NCBI RefSeq assembly: GCF_014206875.1
Contig: NZ_JACIJO010000005.1
Location: forward strand, 124,001-188,000
DNA: 64,000 bases
Direction of reading: 5' to 3'
Origin: Algoriphagus iocasae
Lineage (GTDB): Bacteria > Bacteroidota > Bacteroidia > Cytophagales > Cyclobacteriaceae
The notes under the pieces are model-generated. The model made no database searches. It had not been told where the DNA came from and saw only the letters and a list, made by a program, of their open reading frames with translations. Each line of letters starts with the position of its first letter. The stretch's first letter is position 1. Position numbers and translations under genes: made by a program. Of this stretch, positions 8,544 to 15,689 are shown one piece after another.

Positions 8544-9497
8544 TCAAAGGGTCATTACTTTCTCCTCATCCCAGTTCAAATAAACCCGATCTCCGATTTT
8601 AAATTTGCGAAGAGGATCATCTACTTCCCATATTTCACCTCCATTTTTTAGTTTTATCTGAAGGCTGTTAAAATGTACCAAATAACGCGAATCAACAACA
8701 TGACCCATTAGTGGACCTTTGCTTCTCAACTTTACATTGCTCGGACGGATATAGGAATTAAATCGATCTGGGATAAGATTGATGGGGCTGAAAAGTCTGG
8801 CTACATATTTTGATTTAGGATTTTCACATAGTACCTGAGAAGTCCCAGATTGTACAGTTTTCCCCTTTTGCAAAATCAAGAGATTGTCTGTCAGCCTCAA
8901 GGCATCATCCAAATCATGCGTTACAAAAACCACTGTTGTCCCAAGTTCCAAAAACAAATCTTTCAATTCATGGATCAACTTCTGGGTCTGAATAGTATCC
9001 AGGGAGCTAAAAGGCTCATCGAGCAAGAGCAATTCAGGTTCCACACTGAGGGCCTTTGCAATTGCTACTTTTTGTTGCTGACCACCTGACAATTGTCTCG
9101 GATATCGATCTTTAAAAGTTTTCAATCCCAATAATGACAACAATTTTTCTACACGAAATTTTGCATACTCTTTATCAAACTGAAGAAGGGGTCGAGCGAT
9201 ATTTTCCTCCACAGTAGAGTTTGGAAATAAATGAAAATCCTGATGGATCAATTTTATTTCATCGTAGCCTGAAACCAGCTTATGTTTTGGATTTAAGACC
9301 TCTTCTCCATTGAGAAAAACCTGGCCTTCATCCTGAATCTCCAACCCTGCCATGATCCTAAGTAAGGTGCTTTTACCCGATCCACTTGCTCCCACAATGG
9401 AAAGAAATTCTCCTTGATTCAGATCTAAAGAAAAATCAGAAAGTGCTAAGCGATTGTCGTAAGATTTTGAAACATGACTGACTGAAAAATAACTCAT
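8544..9497 (-). CDS. ABC transporter ATPase, TOBE-type, no permease nearby
   Basis: A 317-residue ABC ATPase with Walker A GASGSGKST (36-44), Q-loop LIHQDFHLFP, signature LSGGQ (136-140), Walker B LLLLDEP (156-162) and the H-loop VTHDLDDAL. Residues about 235-317 resemble the TOBE domain of importer ATPases (PotA/FbpC/CysA group), which sense substrate. Such proteins normally pair with two permeases and a binding protein, but none is within this window; its neighbours are a YjbR-like protein (4-base ATGA overlap) and an App1-like phosphatase. It may serve a permease elsewhere or have a non-transport role. Confidence 0.9.
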   Translation of the reverse strand: MSYFSVSHVSKSYDNRLALSDFSLDLNQGEFLSIVGASGSGKSTLLRIMAGLEIQDEGQVFLNGEEVLNPKHKLVSGYDEIKLIHQDFHLFPNSTVEENIARPLLQFDKEYAKFRVEKLLSLLGLKTFKDRYPRQLSGGQQQKVAIAKALSVEPELLLLDEPFSSLDTIQTQKLIHELKDLFLELGTTVVFVTHDLDDALRLTDNLLILQKGKTVQSGTSQVLCENPKSKYVARLFSPINLIPDRFNSYIRPSNVKLRSKGPLMGHVVDSRYLVHFNSLQIKLKNGGEIWEVDDPLRKFKIGDRVYLNWDEEKVMTL

Positions 9498-9844
9498 GGG
9501 CGTATTTCTGATTGGATTTTTTTAGGCAAGCTGTCAAAGATAAGTTCGTATGAATGATCTGCCAATTCCAAAATAAGTGAATCAGGAACATTACCGGTGG
9601 TGCTAACAGAATTCCACTGCTTCTTATTCATATGATATCCAGGAGTAATTCCATCATATTGTTCCCTCAACTCAACTGCTCTCTCTGGATCACATTTAAG
9701 ATTGATATAGCTAAAAATAGAAATGGAGGTAATGGAGAAAATCTTCCCTCCCACCCTAAAACAAAGGGCATCTTCATCAAATGGAGTATCCTCCGTCACC
9801 CCAGGTTTTGCTAAACAGTAGTCTCTATAAAAGGTCAAGGTCAT
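9494..9844 (-). CDS. MmcQ/YjbR family protein
   Basis: A 116-residue protein of the MmcQ/YjbR family. The whole length matches the CyaY-like fold: an N-terminal helix (YRDYCLAKPGVTEDTPF), a sheet (ALCFRVGGKIFSI), and the family pattern PGYHMNKKQWNSV followed by a C-terminal helix (LADHSYELIFDSLPKK). Members are often called DNA-binding, but their function is not settled. It starts the minus-strand operon, and its stop overlaps the ABC ATPase start by four bases. Confidence 0.9.
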   Translation of the reverse strand: MTLTFYRDYCLAKPGVTEDTPFDEDALCFRVGGKIFSITSISIFSYINLKCDPERAVELREQYDGITPGYHMNKKQWNSVSTTGNVPDSLILELADHSYELIFDSLPKKIQSEIRP

Positions 9845-10012
9845 CGGAAAAGGAGTAATGCTTTTTTGAAATTAGAAAATTGCCCTTAATAATTCTGATT
9901 AATCGATCCAATTTCTCAGCTAGGTAAAAGATAAAGTCTATTAAACTTTCAGGTGACCTGATAAAAGGTTATTTTCTAAGACAATTCAATTTTCAATAAA
10001 ACCAAAAAAGAC
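9845..10012. other. Divergent intergenic region with a 13-base palindrome
   Basis: This gap separates the YjbR-like operon from dodecin. TCAGGTGACCTGA at 9949-9961 is a perfect palindrome around a central G, about 50 bases before the dodecin ATG, and could be an operator. No clear TAnnTTTG box was found in either direction. Confidence 0.3.
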
Positions 10013-10213
10013 ATGGGAATAGTAAAAGTATTGGAAGTAATCGCTTCCTCAGACCAAAGTATTGAGCATGCAATCCAAAACGCTGTTGATGAAGTTTCCA
10101 AAACGGTAAGAAACATCGACTCAGTTTATGTTAAAGACATCAAAGCCCACGTAAAAGATGGGAAAGTAAGTTCTTATGGTTGTGTCTGCAAAGTTTCCTT
10201 TAGAGTAGATTAA
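10013..10213 (+). CDS. Dodecin family flavin-binding protein
   Basis: A 66-residue protein with the dodecin pattern: VLEVIASSDQSIEHAIQNAV, then VDEVSKTVRNIDSVYVKDIKAHV and a closing strand VCKVSFRVD. Dodecins form hollow dodecamers that store or buffer flavins (riboflavin, FMN) and sometimes CoA. Length is as expected. The gene stands alone and is followed by its own terminator. Confidence 0.93.
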   Translation: MGIVKVLEVIASSDQSIEHAIQNAVDEVSKTVRNIDSVYVKDIKAHVKDGKVSSYGCVCKVSFRVD

Positions 10214-10236
10214 TCAAGATCTAATTCATTAGAATG

Positions 10237-10269
10237 AAAAAAGTACAGCAATATATCTGTACTTTTTTT
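10237..10269 (+). terminator. Terminator after dodecin
   Basis: AAAAAAGTACAG / CTGTACTTTTTT is a perfect 12-base stem with an eight-base loop, followed by a further T. Confidence 0.88.
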
Positions 10270-10331
10270 GAACCATAAGGACCAAAATCCTCTTTAATTA
10301 AAGATTTCAATTATTTGTGATCTTAATCACC

Positions 10332-10360
10332 TTGTCAAAAAGATAAATTAAACATCTTTG
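10332..10360 (+). promoter_or_regulatory. Possible promoter of the fatty acid hydroxylase gene
   Basis: TTG (10332-10334), 18 bases, then CATCTTTG (10353-10360), one mismatch from TAnnTTTG. The ATG is at 10365, so transcription from here would give an mRNA with almost no leader. Confidence 0.35.
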
Positions 10361-10364
10361 GTCC

Positions 10365-11249
10365 ATGGAAAAGTACATCAAAGCTATTTCTGACGGTTAT
10401 TACGGCTATTGGAATTATTTGATCAATGAAATTCTTCACCCTTCCTGGCACAATTATTTTTACTGGCTTGTAGGAGCCTCGTTTGTTATTTGGCTCTTGG
10501 AAGTTTTCTTTCCCTGGAGAAAAAACCAACCTATCATTCGAGAGCATTTCTGGCTGGACATTTTCTATTTATTCTGGAATTATTTTCTCTTTGCGCTTGT
10601 GGCCTATAATGCCCTTTCTATGGTCGCAGTAGAGGCATTTAATGACTTCTTGGGATTATTTGGGATTACCAATACTATCGCTATAAAAGTTGACCAATTA
10701 CCAGGCTGGCTTCAATTAGTTTTGATATTTATCATCCGTGATTTTATGCAATGGACGATCCATATGATGTATCATCATGTCGGTTGGATGTGGGAATTCC
10801 ATAAAGTACACCATAGCACGAGGGAGATGGGATTTGCCGCACTTTTACGCTATCACTGGATGGAAAACATCTTGTATAGAACTTTAGAGTATATCCCATT
10901 AGCGATGATAGGATTTGGGATTACTGATTTCTTTATTGTCCACATTTTCACTTTAGTACTGGGACAGCTTGGTCATGCCAATTTGTACATCCCTTTGGGT
11001 CCTTTTCGGTATATCATCAATGGTCCTCAAATGCACTTATGGCATCATGCGAAAAACTTACCTGATTCGCATCCCCATGGATTCAATTATGGAATTTCTT
11101 TAAGCCTTTGGGACTTCTTATTTAGAACAAATTATTGGCCATCCGATGATGAAAACCTACCTGTGGGCCTGCCAGACGAGGAGAACTATCCTGAGGATTT
11201 TATAGGTCAAAACCTTGCTCCTTTTCAGCGGATTTTCAAGAAAAAATAA
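10365..11249 (+). CDS. Fatty acid hydroxylase / sterol desaturase family membrane protein
   Basis: A 294-residue integral membrane di-iron enzyme. The three histidine clusters that hold the iron pair are visible: HMMYHH (133-138), HKVHH (146-150) and HLWHH further on, with DSHPHGFNYG after it. Hydrophobic segments lie at about 30-50, 65-90, 115-130 and 170-210. Family members hydroxylate or desaturate fatty acids, sterols, carotenoids or alkylglycerols using O2; the exact substrate cannot be told from sequence. The ATG at 10365 begins a short polar leader before the first membrane segment. No partner gene is adjacent. Confidence 0.88.
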   Translation: MEKYIKAISDGYYGYWNYLINEILHPSWHNYFYWLVGASFVIWLLEVFFPWRKNQPIIREHFWLDIFYLFWNYFLFALVAYNALSMVAVEAFNDFLGLFGITNTIAIKVDQLPGWLQLVLIFIIRDFMQWTIHMMYHHVGWMWEFHKVHHSTREMGFAALLRYHWMENILYRTLEYIPLAMIGFGITDFFIVHIFTLVLGQLGHANLYIPLGPFRYIINGPQMHLWHHAKNLPDSHPHGFNYGISLSLWDFLFRTNYWPSDDENLPVGLPDEENYPEDFIGQNLAPFQRIFKKK

Positions 11250-11293
11250 AACCTAAATGCTTTATCTCTTTTCTTCACTTTTGCGTTAGAGAC

Positions 11294-11319
11294 AATGTGG
11301 TATCTACTAAAGCCACATT
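11294..11319 (+). promoter_or_regulatory. Hairpin in the leader of the 37-codon ORF
   Basis: AATGTGG / CCACATT, a seven-base stem with a 12-base loop, ends seven bases before the small ORF's ATG. There is no T run, so it is not a terminator and might affect translation. Confidence 0.35.
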
Positions 11320-11325
11320 CCAACC

Positions 11326-11439
11326 ATGGCAAAACAACCTGAGGGTAAACCAAAAAATGACAAGTCGGCCCCATCAAAGACATTGAAAGAAAAGAGGGCA
11401 GCAAAAGCCGCTAAAAAGGAAAGTAAGAGGAAAGATTAA
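11326..11439 (+). CDS. 37-residue lysine-rich small protein
   Basis: An ATG opens a 37-codon frame ending in TAA, beginning MAKQPEGKPKND and ending KKESKRKD. Lys and Arg make up over a third of residues, with almost no hydrophobic ones, so a disordered, possibly nucleic-acid- or ribosome-associated peptide is likely. It is bracketed by a leader hairpin and a strong terminator 17 bases after the stop, the arrangement of an independent transcription unit. The frame begins and ends cleanly and the composition is unlike translated noise. I do not recognise a named family; related short basic proteins may be unannotated because of size. Confidence 0.6.
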   Translation: MAKQPEGKPKNDKSAPSKTLKEKRAAKAAKKESKRKD

Positions 11440-11455
11440 AAACTCAATTTCATTC

Positions 11456-11482
11456 AGGTGCAGAATTTCTGCACCTTTTTTT
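11456..11482 (+). terminator. Terminator after the 37-codon ORF
   Basis: AGGTGCAGAA / TTCTGCACCT with almost no loop, followed by seven T residues. Confidence 0.88.
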
Positions 11483-11535
11483 ATGCCTACTTCCTTCTAT
11501 TGATTAGTTTAGAGTAAAACCCAACTTTTAACCAA

Positions 11536-12639
11536 ATGAACCCACCCCCAACCAAGTCTGAAAGGCTTGTTTCTTTAGACACTTTTAGAGGTGTCACCAT
11601 GTTTTTATTGATTGCTGAAGCGGCTTTTGTTTACGAAAGTCTTTTGGAAGCCTTTCCTGAACCAGGATTTTTCAACTCCTTTTTCACTCAGTTTACGCAT
11701 CATCCTTGGAATGGGCTTCGGTTTTGGGATCTGATCCAACCGTTTTTCATGTTTATCGTAGGAGTGGCAATGCCTTTTTCCCTAAACAAAAGGCTAGCAA
11801 ATCATGAAAACCGATCCGAAGTTACCAAACATATTCTCAAGCGATGTTTTTACCTTTTCCTTTTTGGAACAGGCCTTCATTGTGTTTATAGTGGGAAACT
11901 TGTATTCGAACTCTGGAATGTATTGACCCAGCTTTCATTCACAATTTTGGTTACCTATTTTTTGATTTCAAAACCTTGGAAAGTTCAGCTGGCAGTTTCT
12001 ATTGGACTTTTGGCCTTGACAGAAATCCTCTACCGAGCTTATAACCCTGCAGTGCCCTACGAGCATGGAACCAATTTTGGGAATTACATTGACATGATTT
12101 TGATGGGCAAAATCAATAATGGTGGCTGGGTTGCTATTAATTGTATACCCACAGCAGCACATACGATTTGGGGAGCAATTTGTGGGAATCTTTTACTTTC
12201 TAAGAAAGCTCCGACTGAGAAAATAAAATCCTTGGCAATAGCTGGTATAATTGGTCTTGCTTTAGGATATGGACTGGACATCTTGGGGATCACCCCTATC
12301 ATCAAACGTATTAGCACCAGTTCCTTTGCTTTGGCCTCAGGAGGATGGGCGCTGTTGGCATTGGCTTTTTCTTTCTGGTTGATCGATGTGAAAAAATATC
12401 AATCGAAAGCTTTACCATTTATCATTGTGGGAATGAATTCGATTTTCATTTACCTCTTTGCGGAAATCCTTGGGCATCGATGGCTTTATCGATTGATCAA
12501 AATATTCACTGATGGCTTCTTGACACCAATAGGATTTGGCGAGCATGGCATTGCAATCCTTACTGCATTTATCACCTTGGCCGCCATGTGGGGATTATGT
12601 TACTTCTTATATAAAAAGAAAATATTCTTTAGAATCTAA
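11536..12639 (+). CDS. HGSNAT-like membrane acyltransferase (DUF5009/DUF1624 type)
   Basis: A 367-residue membrane protein with about ten hydrophobic segments. It opens with the family signature RLVSLDTFRGVTMFLL and has LRFWDLIQPFFMFIVGVAMPFS and the later GMNSIFIYLFAEIL. These mark relatives of heparan-alpha-glucosaminide N-acetyltransferase, which moves an acetyl group from acetyl-CoA across the membrane onto a glycan. In Bacteroidota such proteins usually accompany glycan breakdown, but no glycoside hydrolase is next to it here. The acceptor is unknown. Confidence 0.85.
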   Translation: MNPPPTKSERLVSLDTFRGVTMFLLIAEAAFVYESLLEAFPEPGFFNSFFTQFTHHPWNGLRFWDLIQPFFMFIVGVAMPFSLNKRLANHENRSEVTKHILKRCFYLFLFGTGLHCVYSGKLVFELWNVLTQLSFTILVTYFLISKPWKVQLAVSIGLLALTEILYRAYNPAVPYEHGTNFGNYIDMILMGKINNGGWVAINCIPTAAHTIWGAICGNLLLSKKAPTEKIKSLAIAGIIGLALGYGLDILGITPIIKRISTSSFALASGGWALLALAFSFWLIDVKKYQSKALPFIIVGMNSIFIYLFAEILGHRWLYRLIKIFTDGFLTPIGFGEHGIAILTAFITLAAMWGLCYFLYKKKIFFRI

Positions 12640-12642
12640 ATC

Positions 12643-12680
12643 AAAAAAGGTCATCCCATTACTGAGATGACCTTTTTTTT
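12643..12680. terminator. Bidirectional terminator
   Basis: AAAAAAGGTCATC / GATGACCTTTTTT with a nine-base loop and extra T residues, between convergent genes. Confidence 0.88.
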
Positions 12681-12692
12681 GAATTTCTATGA

Positions 12693-12887
12693 TCACATAA
12701 ATCTCTTAACCGTCCAAACAATAATAGCCAATAAGAACACAATGATGGAAATCTTATTGATTCCATGCATCATTCTAAGATTCAAGTTTGACTTCTGGTT
12801 TGGATCGGGCTTTTGAAATACTCTGATAAAGTAATTTCCTACCTCTCCAAGCTTAAAGAATTCTTTGACTTTATTCGTATCTGACAT
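12693..12887 (-). CDS. Small single-pass membrane protein (DUF6728-like)
   Basis: A 64-residue protein with a polar N-terminal half (VKEFFKLGEVGNYFIRVF, KPDPNQKSNLNLRMMHGINK) and one C-terminal membrane helix (ISIIVFLLAIIVWTVKRF). The layout, including the NxNLRxMHxINK stretch just before the helix, fits a short Bacteroidota family I believe to be DUF6728; no function is known. It lies directly downstream of ispG on the same strand (48 bases) and may be co-transcribed with it. Confidence 0.7.
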   Translation of the reverse strand: MSDTNKVKEFFKLGEVGNYFIRVFQKPDPNQKSNLNLRMMHGINKISIIVFLLAIIVWTVKRFM

Positions 12888-12935
12888 AATTTCTAGCTTT
12901 TGTTGGTCAACAGGTTATTGACAAAATAAGTTTAA

Positions 12936-14918
12936 TCAAATGGTTTCTGGCTCATTCCACATACCATCTTCACGGATAATTTCTATCAGTTCATCTACAG
13001 CTCTTTCAGAAGGAACAGACCTTTTCATCACTTCTTTTCCTTTGTAAAGCGTAATCTTTCCTTTTCCCGAACCCACATATCCATAATCAGCATCGGCCAT
13101 CTCACCAGGACCATTAACGATACAGCCCATGATCCCGATTTTCACACCTTTTAGGTGATCTGTTCTCTTTCTGATCATGGCAGTCGTTTCCTGAAGATCA
13201 AATAACGTCCTACCACAAGAAGGGCAAGAAATATATTCTGTTTTCGACATTCTAGTTCTTGCAGCCTGCAAAACTCCGAATCCAACAGAATTATGCAATT
13301 TCACTTGATCAAGAATCTCATTTCGATCAGTTTGATGCTCTTTTTCAAGGGAAATAAATATTCCATCTCCCAAACCATCGATTAGTAAACCTCCAACATC
13401 AGTGGCAGCATAAAGCATGGTCAAATCCTGATTTTGATCTGGATAAGCAATTTTTACAACCACCGGAACTTCAACCTTTGACTCCATCAACGATACAAAA
13501 GCTCTTCTGATAGCCGGCATTGCATGCTTATTGGCAGTTTTCAAAATCAATATTATATCTCTTCTTCCAGAGATCAAAGGAATTGCCTGATCGATTTCTG
13601 TATCGGTAATTTCCAGGAAATTCAACTCAGAATGGAAATTTGAAGAAGCTTTAAACTCCTCTAAATTGAACAGTGGGAATTTATTGACTTGGTCCTTTTG
13701 GCTTTGCCAAATCGAAGCATCCTGGATTTCTTTCATTCCATTTGGCAGCATAAATGGAATTGGATTGGAACCAGAATACACAAAATCACAACCTTGGTCA
13801 TTCATTTTCCATTTATCCAGCTCAGGCAAATAAAAATGTCCTGTCTGCTTAATTTCCTTTTCAGTTATCTTCTCAATTTTTGAGATATCCGTAATCACTC
13901 TTGGTACATTGTGGTCTCCAAAGTTAAACACCTCAAAAGTGTGTCTCTTCTCATGATCGAAAGGATGAATCGGATAAGAATCTATTTCCTTTATTTCAGC
14001 ATGAGGAGTTCTATGGACATAACGATCAATCAAAGCTTTGGCAACAGGTGCTTCAAATTCAGGGTCTTCTGTCAAAGAAACCCGAACAGTATCTCCCAGT
14101 CCATCCTCCAACAAGGTTCCAATTCCAACAGCAGATTTGATTCTTCCATCTTCCGCTTCACCTGCTTCTGTCACTCCCAAATGCAAAGGGTAAGGTTTAA
14201 ACCCTCCTTCATTTAACTTTTGCACAAGCAAACGATACGCCTGAACCATCACTTGAGTATTGGAAGACTTCATCGAAATCACAATATCAAAGTAATTCTC
14301 ATCCTCGCAGATTCTCAAAAATTCCAATGCAGATTCCACCATACCTAATGGAGTGTCTCCATATCGACTCATAATTCGATCTGACAAGGAACCGTGATTA
14401 GTACCAATTCGCATTGCTGTTCCATGCTCTTTACAGATCTTCACTAAAGGCAAGAACCGCTCACGAATCCGATCTAGCTCTTCCTGGTAAGTAGCATCGG
14501 TATATTCAATTACTTCAAACTTCTTTTTATCGGCATAATTGCCCGGATTGATTCTTACTTTCTCCACGATCTTTGCTGCAACTTCTGCTGCATTTGGAGT
14601 AAAGTGTATATCTGCTACCAAAGGAGTCGTATATCCTCTTTTGCGAAGCTCATCCTTGATGTTTTTTAAATTTTCAGCCTCCTTGATGCTTGGAGCGGTA
14701 ATTCGGATCAACTCACAGCCTGATTCGATCATTCGGATACATTGCTCCACAGAGCCGATTGTATCCATCGTATCTACAGTGGTCATGGACTGCACCACGA
14801 TTGGATTATCTCCTCCGATCAAAACACCTCCGACATTCACGGGAATAGTTTTCCTTCTTGAATACGATGTCAGGCTATTGCAATACAATTGGTCCAGTGA
14901 TTTAATAATTGGCTCCAT
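12936..14918 (-). CDS. ispG: 4-hydroxy-3-methylbut-2-enyl diphosphate synthase, long form
   Basis: The penultimate enzyme of the MEP isoprenoid pathway, converting MEcPP to HMBPP with a [4Fe-4S] cluster. The 660-residue length marks the three-domain form found in plants and Bacteroidota, with an extra domain (about 290-530) between the TIM barrel and the iron-sulfur domain. The barrel shows VQSMTTVDTMDT and PLVADIHF. The cluster ligands are C565 and C568 (CPSCGRT), C599 (GIMGC) and E606 (NGPGE). It follows an SDR gene by three bases on the same strand, so the two form an operon. Its product feeds menaquinone and carotenoid synthesis. Confidence 0.97.
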   Translation of the reverse strand: MEPIIKSLDQLYCNSLTSYSRRKTIPVNVGGVLIGGDNPIVVQSMTTVDTMDTIGSVEQCIRMIESGCELIRITAPSIKEAENLKNIKDELRKRGYTTPLVADIHFTPNAAEVAAKIVEKVRINPGNYADKKKFEVIEYTDATYQEELDRIRERFLPLVKICKEHGTAMRIGTNHGSLSDRIMSRYGDTPLGMVESALEFLRICEDENYFDIVISMKSSNTQVMVQAYRLLVQKLNEGGFKPYPLHLGVTEAGEAEDGRIKSAVGIGTLLEDGLGDTVRVSLTEDPEFEAPVAKALIDRYVHRTPHAEIKEIDSYPIHPFDHEKRHTFEVFNFGDHNVPRVITDISKIEKITEKEIKQTGHFYLPELDKWKMNDQGCDFVYSGSNPIPFMLPNGMKEIQDASIWQSQKDQVNKFPLFNLEEFKASSNFHSELNFLEITDTEIDQAIPLISGRRDIILILKTANKHAMPAIRRAFVSLMESKVEVPVVVKIAYPDQNQDLTMLYAATDVGGLLIDGLGDGIFISLEKEHQTDRNEILDQVKLHNSVGFGVLQAARTRMSKTEYISCPSCGRTLFDLQETTAMIRKRTDHLKGVKIGIMGCIVNGPGEMADADYGYVGSGKGKITLYKGKEVMKRSVPSERAVDELIEIIREDGMWNEPETI

Positions 14919-14921
14919 AGT

Positions 14922-15626
14922 TTATATATCTCCTAATTGAGGTCTGATCACTAATTCTTCAACAACAGATTGGGGTGAAAGGTTATAGGCAGACCATACG
15001 GATTCCGCCACATCTTCCGGTTTGATAAATCTTTCCTCTGGCAAATTTACTCCTTCCCAACTTGCCGTATAAGTTGCTCCCGGCAAAACAGAGGTTACTT
15101 TTATAGCCTCATTTTTTAATTCTTCACGTAGACATTTGGTCATGCCTAACATCGCCCATTTGGAAATCGCATAGCTACCTCCATTGGCATAAGCCGTCAG
15201 ACCAGCGATTGAGCCCATGCTGAAAATATGGCCTTTCTTTTTGGCCTTCATTCCATCAATCAGCGCTCTGGTTAAATAATATGCGGAATACAAATTCGTA
15301 TTCATCATCAATTCAAAATTCCCCTCAGGCTCGTCCAAAATTCCTCCGGGAAGAAAAACACCTGTATTATTCACCAACACATCAGGAACTCCAAAAGCTT
15401 TTACTTTTTCCGCAAATTCCATCACTTCCTCTTTTTTAGAAAGATCAGCTTTAACAGCCAAAACATGAATTAAAGCATGATTCTCTTCCAATTCAGCTCT
15501 TAAGTCTGCCAAATCTTTCTCATTTCTTGAACAAGTAATCACGTCAAAACCTTCATTTGCAAAACGCTCAATGATAGCCCTTCCTATTCCTTTTGTGCCG
15601 CCTGTAACCAGGATACTTTTACTCAT
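14922..15626 (-). CDS. Short-chain dehydrogenase/reductase
   Basis: A 234-residue classical SDR. The cofactor loop is TGGTKGIG (8-15), the central motif NNTG (86-89) replaces the usual NNAG, and the catalytic set is S139, Y152 and K156 (YAISK). An arginine after the second strand (TCSRNEKDL) suggests NADP(H). It resembles 3-oxoacyl-ACP reductase-like enzymes, but the substrate is open. It lies three bases before ispG on the same strand. Confidence 0.9.
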   Translation of the reverse strand: MSKSILVTGGTKGIGRAIIERFANEGFDVITCSRNEKDLADLRAELEENHALIHVLAVKADLSKKEEVMEFAEKVKAFGVPDVLVNNTGVFLPGGILDEPEGNFELMMNTNLYSAYYLTRALIDGMKAKKKGHIFSMGSIAGLTAYANGGSYAISKWAMLGMTKCLREELKNEAIKVTSVLPGATYTASWEGVNLPEERFIKPEDVAESVWSAYNLSPQSVVEELVIRPQLGDI

Positions 15627-15671
15627 TTAATTCGTGTTTTAATAGTTAGTATGACAACTATTTATTCGAGA

Positions 15672-15679
15672 CAAAGTTA
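15672..15679 (-). promoter_or_regulatory. Possible -7 element for the SDR-ispG operon
   Basis: TAACTTTG on the minus strand matches TAnnTTTG, about 45 bases before the SDR ATG. No TTG lies at the usual spacing upstream. Confidence 0.35.
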
Positions 15680-15689
15680 CATTTTTTTA

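Noticed and set aside
12936-14918. IspG as a gene fusion because of its 660-residue length
   Set aside because: The extra middle domain is the known long form found in plants and Bacteroidota.
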